Assembly (NCBI GenBank): GCA_030141605.1
Contig: JAQGDQ010000648.1
Coordinates: 64,001-119,468, forward strand
Source: Tubiluchus corallicola
Lineage: Eukaryota > Priapulida > Priapulimorpha > Priapulimorphida > Tubiluchidae
Direction of reading: 5' to 3'
Length of the DNA: 55,468 nt
In this document: in pieces, positions 45,499 to 55,468 of the stretch
Layout of the letters: the number at the start of each line of letters is the position of its first letter
How positions within the stretch are numbered: position 1 is the first letter of the stretch
Translations under genes and position numbers: made by a program
Notes under the pieces: model-generated
What the model saw: only the letters and a program-made list of their open reading frames with translations
What the model was told of the DNA's origin: nothing
Database searches by the model: none

Positions 45499-45582
<84 letters not shown>
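45418..45582 (+). repeat. (GT)n microsatellite
   Basis: About 165 bp of GT with scattered TT interruptions, preceded (45325-45390) by a block shared with 4375-4430. All long frames here are repeat artefacts (Cys-Val or Thr-His). Confidence 0.97.
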
Positions 45583-45583
<1 letters not shown>

Positions 45584-45599
45584 GAACACCATGATCCAA

Positions 45600-46165
45600 C
45601 ATTGCCATTTGGTATTGTTTTATTTTCATATCTCCATCACATTAGCTATTTCAGGAGCACTTTTCATGTCAATGTTTACTGTTTTGGCACTAAGGTATTA
45701 CTAAGATCAAGGTCTGATGAGAGAGGGGCGTGGGGGTCAGTGACCCATGACACAGGTGTTTTGGGGGGCTTAAAGAAGATTAAGGACACAACCAGGGTTT
45801 TATTTAGCAAGTTCTGTAAAAGTTTTTTTTATAAAGTCTGCCCTGGGATAAAAACCAATGCTGATGCTAATTGCGATCGGGAAGGCTTCCTTATGCCGAT
45901 AATTGTCAGTTATCATTTCAAATTACTCGGCTTTTCGTCAATTTTCGAATGAGTTTAATTTCAGCTAAAAGCAGTAAAAATAGGAGTAGCCCAACGAGAA
46001 ATTTAAAGCAATAAATCACACGGTGAAAACTTTGTCAATAGTTTTGTATTCTCTCGGCTGCTCTTCCTTTAGTATTTTCACATGTAACTATTTGCTTTGT
46101 ACAAGAATGCAGACGAATTTGTCCTTGGGTCATAACAAGAATTTTTTCTTGGGTCACAACTAGAA
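45600..46165. other. No gene seen
   Basis: The frame left of 45952 is an extension of the (GT)n artefact. No domain recognised. Confidence 0.35.
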
Positions 46166-46169
46166 TGAC

Positions 46170-48060
46170 TATTCATACTAAAGAGCAGACAAAAATAATC
46201 TATTTTCACTGATTATTGATAATTAAAGAGATTGATGTCTGAGGGGCAATTTCTGTCTTTAGCAAACAAATCACTTTAGAGAATTACCCTTTCATATGAA
46301 CCCATGTTTGGTCATGTGATTGAACACACAAAATTGTCTGTGTTTTTCAAACACCTATTATTATGCAGCTTCGTCTATATTGTGATGGTAGGGGTACAGA
46401 AACTGTTTATTCTACTCTAAAATGCTTTGAAATCTGAAAACTTAAATTCAGTTATTGGAGTCCTTTTTAATCTTATCAAAACGTGACATTTCCTAATCGG
46501 TAACATGAGGAGAAACCTTCACTATTAGGACATTACTTCAAAGATTGCATTTTAGTTTTGAGTTAAAATAAGTTATACTAAATCTATCTAGAATCATTTT
46601 TCTCTACAAATTTACGTACCCAATTTGTTAAATGTTATTTTTTCGCTAAATTTTGTGCAGTTACAATTTTGTTCTTGTAGTGCGATTTTTGTACTTTATA
46701 GAATAAATTTGTTTCAGGATTATACTTTATAGAATAGATTTATTTCAGGATTATCGCACCATCTTGTTAATATTGGTTTTGAGTGCATCAAGAGTACGGT
46801 TTTGTTTTATATATTCTTAATTAAGTTTAACCCAGGTATAAAGCCACACTGTAACAACTTAATGGCAGTTTGCATTCTACAATTTTTTAACATAGTATTA
46901 ACATTTTTTTCCAATTTCTATAGTGCATAAAAGTCACTAAAGTAACAATTTGTTGAGTCATAAATCATAAAAAATTGGCTGTGTACCAGTTCTGATTCAG
47001 TTGTTCCCTTGCAAAGAATTTTCTATAGTAACATATTGTACCTGTTTCTTTATTTGTGATTTTGTACACTAGATGGCTGACAGACATTACCCGAAACTAT
47101 TCAGCCAATTGGAGCATCCGCCATTACTAGACATGCGTGCTGCACTCCTGCGCTGTCAATCACTCTTACCTATATGCTCTCGTGTTGCTTCCATGCATGC
47201 ATTACTACACACACTGCTCCAGCATGTGCGAGAGAGCAGTTTATCCTTGCTGTGTTCCACACAGACCCACATGTTTTGGTAAAATATTTTCTCTATCCAT
47301 GTACACTAGCCAAAAATGAATGCAGGGAAATGTCCGTTTTCATCCTAATGTTCCTGTTTTGGTACAAAGGTATTACTGAAAACCCCAATGATGGGAATAA
47401 ATTTTGCAGACATTTTCATAGAAACCTGAGTTGGTATAACTGTTTGTATATTTCTATGTTCTGTAAAAAATAACATAATACATGAACTTGTCACAGCAGC
47501 CACCCATCCATTTAACTTCCTCCCTTGCTGCTTTTCAAGTAAACCTCTCAACTTTTCAATTATTGTCAGTTAGCGACAGAAGCTCAAAAGCAGTTTCGAT
47601 TGAGAGCTGGAATTAAATCTTCGTTATCAAAGCACAGGTGTGTTCTATTATTTTTGTTGGAAGTAATGCTTGTAATAATATATATCCCTGGGAAACATGC
47701 AGTAAGATGTTTTGTTAAATTTGAAAGGATAATAATGTGTTTTTAGATTTGAAAGCTAGTACTGCAAACACAGGGCTCAAAACTGGCTTTTCTTATTATG
47801 ATAATAAAGGGAGAGACCGCCTAACAATGATTGCTGTTTGGATAAGATTGAGAATGTTTTAAGTGCTCAGCCACCTGAACAAAAGCCTCTTTGTAAGATG
47901 GTGAAAGTTTTAAGTGCTCAGCCACATGAACAAAAGGCTCTTTGTAAGATGGTGAAAGTTTTAAGTGCTCAGCCACCTGAACAATAGGCTCTAATTTTCA
48001 ATATTTTGCATGGGAAACGTAGTCCTACTCCAAATCATTGGTGATTATTATATGTCTTTC
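46170..48060 (+). repeat. Repeat A copy A9 with extended 5' end
   Basis: Begins with the segment shared with 30290-30680, continues as in 4440-5560, and ends in a tandem triplication of 51 bp. CAGCCACCCATCCATTTAAC lies at 47497. This copy and A10 form two head-to-tail units. Confidence 0.8.
47857..48010 (+). repeat. 51-bp tandem triplication
   Basis: TTTTAAGTGCTCAGCCAC starts at 47857, 47908 and 47959, an exact 51-bp period. Copy A10 shows a related partial duplication at 49215-49265, so this position in repeat A is prone to local expansion. Confidence 0.9.
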
Positions 48061-48084
48061 TTAACTGCAGCAAAGTATTTGCAT

Positions 48085-48350
48085 TCCATCTTTTGTTAAC
48101 TCTTCCTATGGGAGTTCCATTTAGGCAGCTTAACCAAACAAAAATGCTTCTGCATTCTATTGACATTTTTGTGTTTTGATTTCCATCTTTTGTTAACTCT
48201 TCCCCTGGGAGTTCCAGCTTAACCAAACAAAAAAGCTTTTGTATTCTATAGAAATTCTTGTCTGTATTTGCTTTCCATCTCTTCTTACTCTTTCACTGGT
48301 AGTTCCAAGTTGTCAGCTTAATTAAACAAAAAAGCTTCTCCCGTCTATTG
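48085..48350 (+). repeat. Three imperfect tandem units of about 95-110 bp
   Basis: TTCCATCTTTTGTTAACTCT, GGGAGTTCCA and AGCTTAACCAAACAAAAA recur in order three times. The same block occurs inverted at 27930-28130. Confidence 0.8.
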
Positions 48351-48544
48351 ATAATATCGTCTGTCTTTTAACCCATTCTTTCCAGTATTTAAACAGGGCG
48401 CAACTAGTTTACTTAAGATTTCTGAAATATGTGAAAACATTTTCCTGAGTTTAACACAAAGAAGTAAAACTGTTCGACTCTGTTTAAAAACTTCTAGACT
48501 AAGATTAAGACTTTTCGTATGAAAGTGGTAATTATAGCCCACAC

Positions 48545-49985
48545 GGCTATCCACAAGTCTAGGGCCCCATCTCTCTATGTTTTAGTAAAATATATTCTCC
48601 ATCCATGTGCACTAGCCAAAAATGAATGCGGAGAAACGTCTGTTTTCATGCTAATGCTCGCTGTTTTGGTACAAAGGTATTACAGAAAACCCCAATGATG
48701 GGAATAAAATTTTGCAGACATTTTCATAGAAACCTGATCTGGTAGAACTGCCATATACTCTGTTTCCATGTTTCTATGTACTGTAAAAAATAACACAATA
48801 GACGAAGTTGTCACAGCAGCCACCCATCCATTTAGTTGCGAGTATCTGTAGTGCATTACTTCCTCTCATGCTACTTATCATGTAAACCTCCCAACTTCTC
48901 CATTATTGTCATTTAGCGACAGAAGATCAAAAGCAGTTTCGTTTGAGAGCTGGAAATAAAGCTTTGTTATCAAAGTGCAGGTGTGTTCTATTATTTTTGT
49001 TGGAAGTAATGCTTGTCATAATATATCGCACTAGGAAACATGTTTTGTTAAGATTGAAAGGAATGTGTTTTTAGATTTGAAAGCTTTTCAAACTGTTTGT
49101 ATGGCAAATATTAAGCTAAAAGCTTTTCTTGTGATAATAAAGGTAGAGACTGCGCAACAATAATTGCTGTTTGGATAAGACGGAGAAAGACACCTGAACA
49201 AAGGCTCTTTATAAGATAGAGAAAGTTTTAAGTGCTCAGCCACCTGAACAAAAGGCTCTTTATATGTGGAATTCTAAGGTTCAAGTTCTGTTGTTGATTT
49301 TGAGCTGGGATAATTGCAGAGAGTGGTTCTGAAGCAAAGAAAAATATTTTCCCACATTTTAACATCTTGTGTAAATTAACCTCAGCTGAACACATGGGAA
49401 TGACGCCAGGGAAAGACTTCTCAGCGTCATTTCAAATTCTATCTGCCATTGTTTTAAAAGGATTAATAGTTTCCTGTAAACTAGCAGTGAACAAAAATAT
49501 TTTTCCATGTTATTACATTCTTAAGCAAATCAACCACTCAAGAACTGCTACCCCTGTGAAAAGAAAGAGCTTTCAAATCCGAGGCCCATAAATATTCGTC
49601 TTAGAATTTGTTTTGTTTGTGTAGGGATGTGAAAAATTTCTGAAATTTACTTAAAAATATCTTGGAGCCTAGGAGCCTAAAGAAAGACTCCACCGAAAGA
49701 GTTAAGAAAATAAAGCAGAAAGTTTTCAAAGACTGCTTTATGCACTTGGGAAAGATTTAAGAAAATAAAGCAGAACAATTACACACTTAAACTTCAAAGC
49801 TTGAATTCCATACCTTGGAAAGATTTAAGAAAACATAGCAGAGTATTTACACACTTGAATTTCAAAGCCTGCGTATATAATGAATTTCTGCAAAAATATG
49901 GTTAAAACCATTTTCTTTTGCTATGATAATAAACGAGACGCTGTTTAATGATAATAGCTGTTTAGATAAGAGTTGAGGAATTTAA
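48545..49985 (+). repeat. Repeat A copy A10
   Basis: Block order as in A3, from GCACTAGCCAAAAATGAATG (48609) through CAGCCACCCATCCATTTAG (48820) to TTTTCCCACATTTTAACATC (49347). It then extends into three AGATTTAAGAAAATAAAGCA units (49690-49850), which occur inverted at 26790-26935. SD1b starts at its end. Confidence 0.8.
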
Positions 49986-49994
49986 AGTGCTCTA

Positions 49995-50740
49995 CATTAC
50001 GATCACATTACACCAGCCAGATCACATTACACCAAGCCACATAAAATCGACAACATCACATGGTGATTACAGTGTAAATGACGATGATGATATGACATCT
50101 ACAACACAAACACCAACAGCAGAGTATCATTGTGAGACCACGCAAAACAATTTGTACGAGGTTGAAGCTGTATGCCGCAATAAGTGCTTTAGACTGCCCA
50201 TCAATGATCAATAATGCACAGACATTCTACATGGTTTTGCTTAATGGTTCTCTTTTGGTTATATGCAAACAGATATAATTTACATGTACAAATGATAGTG
50301 CAATGTTGGATGACGACAATTCCTGTAATAGCCTCAAAATTGATGAAACTCAAAGACAATGGATGTTACAAATAGCGTGCAACACAGGGGTGTTGAAATG
50401 CCACCCTTCAGTTTCCTCTAGTGGACCTCGCTCTCAATGATGCCTCCACATCTGATATAATTTCTCGCACTCTTTCCGGGCATGCACTTGTTTTTTCCCC
50501 AACATGCCCAAACAGATGACAAATTGAGTTTACCTGGAATCTGTTTCTGCAGTTTTTCGCAAAATTTGTGTCAGAAAAAATTCCGTTGCGGGACATTGTG
50601 ACCTACCCGCAGATTTTAATATGCCATCTACACCAACCATTGAAAGGACTCTCCAACCATTGCCAGCAGCAACTTTCGGCCCATTCCCGATCTTTGAAAC
50701 TAAGAGGTACAGCTCTTTGGTCTCACACGATGTCTTATTT
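49995..50740 (+). repeat. Repeat B copy B7
   Basis: Short A/C tract, hairpin ATCAC-ATG-GTGAT at 50055-50067, GACGATGATG run, AATAAGTGCTTTAGACTG, GACAATGGATGTTACAAATA (50352) and CCAACCATTGAAAGGACTC region (50634), which corresponds to the ACCGTTGAACG block of B5. Confidence 0.75.
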
Positions 50741-51499
50741 TAAGTATGTAATGAAAAGTATTGCCTTGTAGAACTGCCATAAACTACACGCAAGCAGAAT
50801 CCAGTGGCAATTAATGAACCAGTTGTTTGTTAAATTACAAAATCATGTACTTCACATTTGCTTCTGCTTTAATTAAGTCTAGTTAATAAAATTATACTAA
50901 AGCTTTAGGTAACCATGCAGTTGTCTTAGAAGAACGTTGTAACGTTCTGGATGTACAGGCTAGTTTCCCAGTGCATTCAGTTCTCGATTGATTCTCATCA
51001 ATTCGGTTCATTGTCGAGCAAAACAGAAAATAACTATGTACTCATTAAAACCCCAAGCCTGTCACCAAAGAGTACCAGTCACTTTCAAGAGAGGGCGGTG
51101 GCGCCACTAATTACACAGTTGGAAAATATGAGGTTTAAAATGGTTCAGATGGGTTTGTCTGAATGGTATAATTCATTTTGAGCAAATTTAAAAAATAAGA
51201 AACTTTTTATACAATATTTATAAGGAATAATTTCAGCTTTATTAAGTCAGTCATTAGTCATTCGCAAAATCATCCCAACAGAAAAGATTATTATCCCATC
51301 TTTAAACAATTAACATGCGCAAATCAAAGTAATTAAATAAGATAATCGTAGCATTCACAAAATGGACATTATCAGGTCAAAGAGAAACACAGGCAAAAAT
51401 TCGTAAAGTTTTAAGCAGTGTGGACAAGCTACAATGCAATAATCACAATTACAGTTACTAGCCAAACCCTGCAAAACTACCCTGCATATAAAACCACAA

Positions 51500-52260
51500 A
51501 GACACAACATTACACTGCGTCACACCACTCACACCACATATGCCCAATACATCATCCACATCACACCACCCGCACCATACCACCTACACAATGTCTGCAG
51601 CACCATGCTGAACCCACCACACCAAACCAATGTCATAATTATGATGACGACGACGGTGATTTTGGTTATAACGATTATGACGGTGACGCCTACAATACCA
51701 TCACGGGCAGCACAGCAGTATTGCGAAGGTTGAACTCTAACTCTTTGACATGGCAAATGCTATTAGATCAGTAATAGCACCAATGATCAGTATAATGAAA
51801 GGGTATTCTGCGTGTTTGCAAACTGTTCCTTTTGATCATAAAGGACTATCATTGTAGTTCTTCATTATAAGAGCCAGGAGCAGCTTCTATTGAGGCTAAA
51901 TTCTAGGCAGAGTGCCATGGAATGACGTCAGGACACTGGCTTTTTCAGTCGATGCATATCCTGTTTTCTCTTTTTCTCAAAGAGCTATTATATGCTATTC
52001 CAAATCTGGGTTCCGAAAAAACGCCTGCTAAACGGTCACATGGCTTACCCAGGAATTTGCCTATAATACCCAAGGGCTATCAATCCATTACCAGCACGGT
52101 TTCGAGGCCGTTTCCGTGCTCTAGAAATAAGAGATATAAATTTCGCCAAAAATGGAGCTAAAAGGCCATTCTCGAGGTTTTTGCTCCTGTTCCTCCAGCT
52201 GTGCGCGCGCATTAATGTAAACCATTAACGAGATGACACTAGATCCAGACCTTTACAAAA
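51500..52260 (+). repeat. Repeat B copy B8, diverged
   Basis: CACC tract at 51518-51630, GATGACGACGACGG run, then after about 350 bp TTCCGAAAAAACGCCTG (52010), CCATTACCAGCACGG and CTAGAAATAAGAG (52121), matching 37209-37330. The hairpin is missing. Confidence 0.6.
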
Positions 52261-52264
52261 GGTA

Positions 52265-52885
52265 TGTAACAAATCACAAAAATAAATTATAAGACTAATC
52301 AAACACAACCAAAAAGTTTAAAGAGTCAGAAAACGTATATATCTTGTCAAACATGCTGCAGTACGATTCTCTTTGTTTTTGCCAAAAGTTTGCGATTATT
52401 TAGCTGGTCCAGTTAAAGGAGCAGAATATCGTCAGGAAAACGTAAATTTTGGGAATCGTGTGGAAACGAAAAACGAAAATTTTGAGAAAAAAGCAGCATG
52501 AAGCGTTTATGTAGAAAAGTAGCTGCAGTAAGAAACTGAAAGGAAAACTGTTGCAAAAATTAATAGCTGAAGTGTCACATGACTTTTTAAAGCAAATTGC
52601 AAGATGTTAAGCCATTAGTTTAAACATATCAGCTTAGGTGTGCAGGCAAACTGGCATAGCCATCATCACAGCTGCAGGTTGTCATTATTTGCCGTCTAAC
52701 AGCATAACTGAATACAATACTGACGCCATCTATCTTCTTGAGCCTCGTGACGTGGCCGATGTAAAAAATGGTTTTACACCTATATAAAAAGCCAGGTGCT
52801 GCCAGCAACCAGGTAAAACTACCAAAAAAGTTTGATAAATATGAATAATTTATAATAGTTGAAAATGTTTCTGGCGTGATTTGAA
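52265..52885. other. No gene seen; SD1b 3' end at 52630-52860
   Basis: The 52265-52625 part has no recognised feature. From 52630 on it matches 3665-3900. Confidence 0.4.
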
Positions 52886-52887
52886 AC

Positions 52888-53280
52888 TTAAGCAGCTTGT
52901 TCTAGGTCGCTTTCCTGTCCGAATTTCAACAGTTCAACAGTTCTCCGGATCATTGGTTTAACTATATTACTTCCTGGACGAGCTACAGAGTCATTTCCAT
53001 TTGAAGTTCTAGCATTTTGCATTAGTTTACCTGCATAAGTCACAGAATTATTTTTCCGTGATTCATCGTCTGATTGCTGAATTCTTGTAAGAGACTGAGC
53101 GTGACTACTTATTAACTTTACCAAGGCACCAGTAACGTTGTTCAACTCTTTGGAACGGCAATTGTTTTGTGTAAATATTTTGCATAAATATTTTGTGTAA
53201 ACGCTTACAATCGCTAGCGTCGCACCAGGTATTTAGTCATCCTTGCGTCCAATGAGTGCAGGGTGGTCAGGCGAAGTCAT
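52888..53280 (-). pseudogene. Single-exon ORF broken by one stop, unknown function
   Basis: From ATG at 53280 (minus strand) one frame runs 131 codons to a TAA at 52888, interrupted only by TAA at 53233-53235 (codon 16). It starts MTSPDHPALIGRKDD; after the stop it reads IPGATLAIVSVYTKYLCKIF, a weakly hydrophobic stretch, then a polar tail with QQSDDESRKNNSVTYAGKLM and MIRRTVELLKFGQESDLEQA. I do not recognise the family. Composition is protein-like and the length of open frame is unusual for this AT-rich DNA. It begins about 25 bp downstream of the poly(A) signal of the WSCD-like gene on the same strand. It could be a decayed gene, a gene with a sequencing error, or a separate 3' exon. Confidence 0.4.
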
Positions 53281-53304
53281 AATTGCTTTCGTTTCGTGAT
53301 TATT

Positions 53305-53310
53305 TTTATT
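53305..53310 (-). promoter_or_regulatory. AATAAA poly(A) signal of the WSCD-like gene
   Basis: On the minus strand AATAAA lies about 165 bp after the stop codon at 53475, following a 3' UTR that contains a TC-rich run (53357-53430). Confidence 0.5.
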
Positions 53311-53356
53311 TGACGAACATTTTTCTTGTACACATTTGTTACAAATTTGAGGTCCA

Positions 53357-53430
53357 CCAAGAAAGAGAAAGGGAGAGAGGGAAAGATAGAGAGAGAGAGA
53401 GAAGCGAGTGAGAGAGAAAAAGATGGATGG
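53357..53430 (+). repeat. Purine-rich (GA)n run
   Basis: Imperfect GAGAGAGA; lies in the presumed 3' UTR of the minus-strand gene, where it reads (TC)n. Confidence 0.85.
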
Positions 53431-53474
53431 AGACAGAGGGTGAGCAGACGACGTCTTATACTAATTATTTTGCA

Positions 53475-55430
53475 TCATCCCATAAGATATGAATCAGGCA
53501 AAGGTCTATGGCCATTGTCCATAAACGTTTTTGACAATTCACTGATATAATTATTAACTCGCTGCTGAAATCCAGGAATGATGTGGTAATAATGAGTAAA
53601 ATACGTGTCGTTTATTGTATATGGCCTTTTTATCTGTTGCCCTGGGTACTTTTCTGCACAATGCAAACGTGATTTGTTCTGTCCTGGAAAGCTTAAGACA
53701 GGTTCCAACTCTCTAGTCAAATTCGACTTTAGTTTTTCGTAGATAACAACGTAAATGTCTGTAGGTGACTTCAACAGCCAGTTGGTGTAAAAGCTGAACC
53801 TGTGGTCTTGCAAAAATGGTCGGTTTAGAAACTCAAGCCATCCTGAAACAAAAGCATAAAGAATTTAAACGATTGCTTACACGTCTATAAGAACTTCCAC
53901 GCAAAGTCATATTACTTAGCATTACCCTTACCTTTTTGTAAGACTCAGGTAATGGTAATTTACTACTCTTGGTAAATTAACATCCTTGTACGTACTCGTA
54001 AAATGTGCACTACTGACTCACCAAAAATCGTGTTTTTAAAGGAAAATAGGGTGATTTTTCATATCCTAGCCCATTTTGAACATACATTTCAGCACCTATA
54101 ATAAGTGTCCGATAATCACATAATAGCTTAAAAACTTTACTAATGAATGATTGATTTACTGATTGATTAATTTATTTGTCTCATTTCATACGTTTATATA
54201 TTATTTAGTAACACAAAGTCCACCCTTAACAGCGAAAGACATAATGGTCTCCTTTCAGCCACCCTTAATGTCAAACTAGTGATGATAAAACAATTGATCA
54301 TAATTTTTAGCAGTAGAAACATAAATTTTTTGACAGTGGTGCACATATTTGCGAAAGGTAAATTTGAAGCACCATGGTACTGTTCAAAATTCATTGTGAT
54401 ATTAGTCCTTTATAGGATTTTGGGGGTGAGGACAATTGTCAACAAGTATAAAAAAGCTTCAACTGTGTCTACGAAATAAACAAACACACACATCACTTCA
54501 AGATAATGAAACATGTTTTATCAAAAAGGTGATCAGTAATTATCTTTAATTATATTTTTCAAAAATTTATTCATTGTTGTGCTGCATTCGAAAAAAAAGA
54601 AAACACTTTGCACAGTAAGCAGGACTGATTTAGTTCATGCATTTCGAACAATTCCTTTAAATATTACAGAAAGTAGAACGTTTTGAGTCACAGTTTAAGA
54701 CTGGGTCAGGTTTTTCTCTAAATTTAAATGACAAGGAAAATGAAACTTATACTTTGGCTAAGTTAGTGAATTGTGCCCTACCAATGCCTTGATCATTTTT
54801 TCAAATTTTACTCATTGTTATCTAAATTGATTCAAACGACTTTTACTGGTCTTCGTCTAATGGCTTCCTCTAACGGCCATTGGAAGTTAAATTTTTATGT
54901 TTCATACACGTTGCAACTAACATCTAGGTGACAGTAAGTAGATGATACAAAATTTCAAGACAAATATTTTTTGCTTCTTGTAAGTAAAGAGTTTTCTTAT
55001 GCTTTGATGTGTTTAATGGGCTGCTCTTGTATTCTTTTGATGTTCTCTTAGTGTCAACGTATCTGTCATTTTTACACATTTATTGTCAGCATCGTTGCCA
55101 AAATCGTTATCAGTGCCATTGCAATTGCCAACATCATTGTCATTAAAATTGCCATTATTATTATCGAATTAGTCACGGCGTTTTGAATTTGGTCATACGT
55201 ACTGTTCAAAACTTGGGGACTTTTATAGTCTGGTGCTCCACTCTTCCTGAATGATGGGATAAAAAAGACCATTCTTTTGAACTCAGCATACACAACATCA
55301 TAAGGGTTTCGAACCACAAGGATAGCGGCTGCAAAGTCCTTCAATGTGTCACTGTCTGATTTGTGTGTTTTAACAGCAATCGTCTTTCCATCAAAAGGCT
55401 TTAATCTTTTCACGTTATTAGGCCAATCTA
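53475..55430 (-). CDS. WSC-domain/sulfotransferase-like (WSCD-type) protein, C-terminal exons
   Basis: Minus strand, two exons: 55430-55203 (after acceptor TTTCTTTGCTTCAG, ending AACA|GTACGT) and 53842-53475 (after acceptor TTTTGTTTCAG), joined in phase 1 and ending with TGA at 53475-53477. The about 197 residues carry the hallmarks of the WSCD1/2 sulfotransferase-like C-terminus. These are TIAVKTHKSD, then AAILVVRNPYDVVYAEFKRM (the RNPYD motif corresponds to the 3'-phosphate-binding segment of PAPS-dependent sulfotransferases), then WLEFLNRPF, then DIYVVIYEKLKSNLTRELEP, then RLHCAEKYPGQQIKRP and INDTYFTHYY, then RVNNYISELSKTF, and the terminal LPDSY. By family knowledge these are Golgi type II membrane enzymes; vertebrate WSCD proteins are reported to sulfate sialic acid. 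The WSC domains, PAPS P-loop and membrane anchor lie beyond the right edge. The substrate here is unknown. Confidence 0.8.
53843..55202 (-). other. Intron of the WSCD-like gene
   Basis: 1360 bp, GTACGT donor and TTTGTTTCAG acceptor on the minus strand. Contents are AT-rich, with an imperfect CATTGTCATT/CATCGTTGCC run at 55080-55160. No transposon domain is recognised. The alternative reading through the donor (hydrophobic Ile/Met/Ala codons) is a product of that run. Confidence 0.7.
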
Positions 55431-55468
55431 CTGAAGCAAAGAAATGTTAAAGTCTGAAGACATTAACT

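Larger units (their letters stand above)
49985..52860 (+). repeat. Segmental duplication SD1, copy b
   Basis: Partner of 2220-3965. It carries repeat B copies B7 and B8, each with more body sequence than in copy a. A 76-codon frame at 50951-51181 ends at the same stop as its counterpart in copy a, which is broken by TAG; the substitutions between them are mostly non-synonymous, so it is not taken as a gene. Confidence 0.85.

Noticed and set aside
45360-45952. Cys-Val and Thr-His rich frames up to 180 codons
   Set aside because: They come from the (GT)n microsatellite; the non-repetitive extension has no recognised domain.
50951-51181. 76-codon ORF in SD1b conserved in position in SD1a
   Set aside because: The SD1a counterpart has an in-frame TAG and most differences are non-synonymous, as expected for neutral DNA.

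Overview
The window reads as repeat-rich, AT-rich nuclear DNA of an invertebrate animal. The reasons are genes split by GT-AG introns, long microsatellites, decayed non-LTR retrotransposon and piggyBac copies, and the C-terminal exons of a WSC-domain/sulfotransferase-like (WSCD-type) protein. Nothing looks bacterial: there are no operons, no ribosome-binding-site spacing and no dense coding. I cannot name the phylum; a lophotrochozoan or cnidarian would fit. Protein family names come from motif recognition by eye, not from a search.

Layout. 1-5835: copies of a large dispersed repeat (here 'repeat A') and the first copy of a segmental duplication (SD1a, 2220-3965) that carries a CACC-tract element ('repeat B'). 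5840-6670: AT-rich tandem array. 6670-9600: mostly featureless, with a CRE-like palindrome beside a possible small first exon near 8.6 kb. 9600-10010: GGCAGTATGG minisatellite. 10605-11985: the longest repeat B copy, with a 75-bp tandem array. 13849-13988: a likely small coding exon with one membrane segment. 14421-15310: a 28-bp minisatellite with higher-order periodicity. 16075-16550: pyrimidine tract with a long (TC)n. 17580-20095: SD2a, paralogous to SD2b at 30940-33460. 20097-20991: piggyBac transposase pseudogene. 22473-22724: fragment of a widespread invertebrate hypothetical protein family. 23273-23461: LINE fragment. 24360-30700: repeat A, mostly inverted. 33545-38050: cluster of repeat B copies interrupted by a LINE reverse-transcriptase pseudogene (35334-36468). 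38716-39160: LINE endonuclease relic on the minus strand. 39932-40989: minus-strand two-exon gene or pseudogene. 41030-49985: (AAT)n, (GT)n and more repeat A. 49985-52860: SD1b. 52888-53280: minus-strand single-exon ORF broken by one stop. 53475-55430: last two visible exons of the WSCD-like gene, which continues past the right edge.

How it fits together: there is no pathway or gene cluster. Most of the window is a mosaic of a few repeat families, multiplied by transposition and by local duplication and inversion, around very few host exons. The most unusual item is repeat B. It joins a strand-asymmetric CACCA tract, a short conserved hairpin at the strand-composition switch, a GATGATG run and a conserved body ending in a GCTGTAGCCTC motif and (TA)n. 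I count at least seven copies, several lying head to tail.
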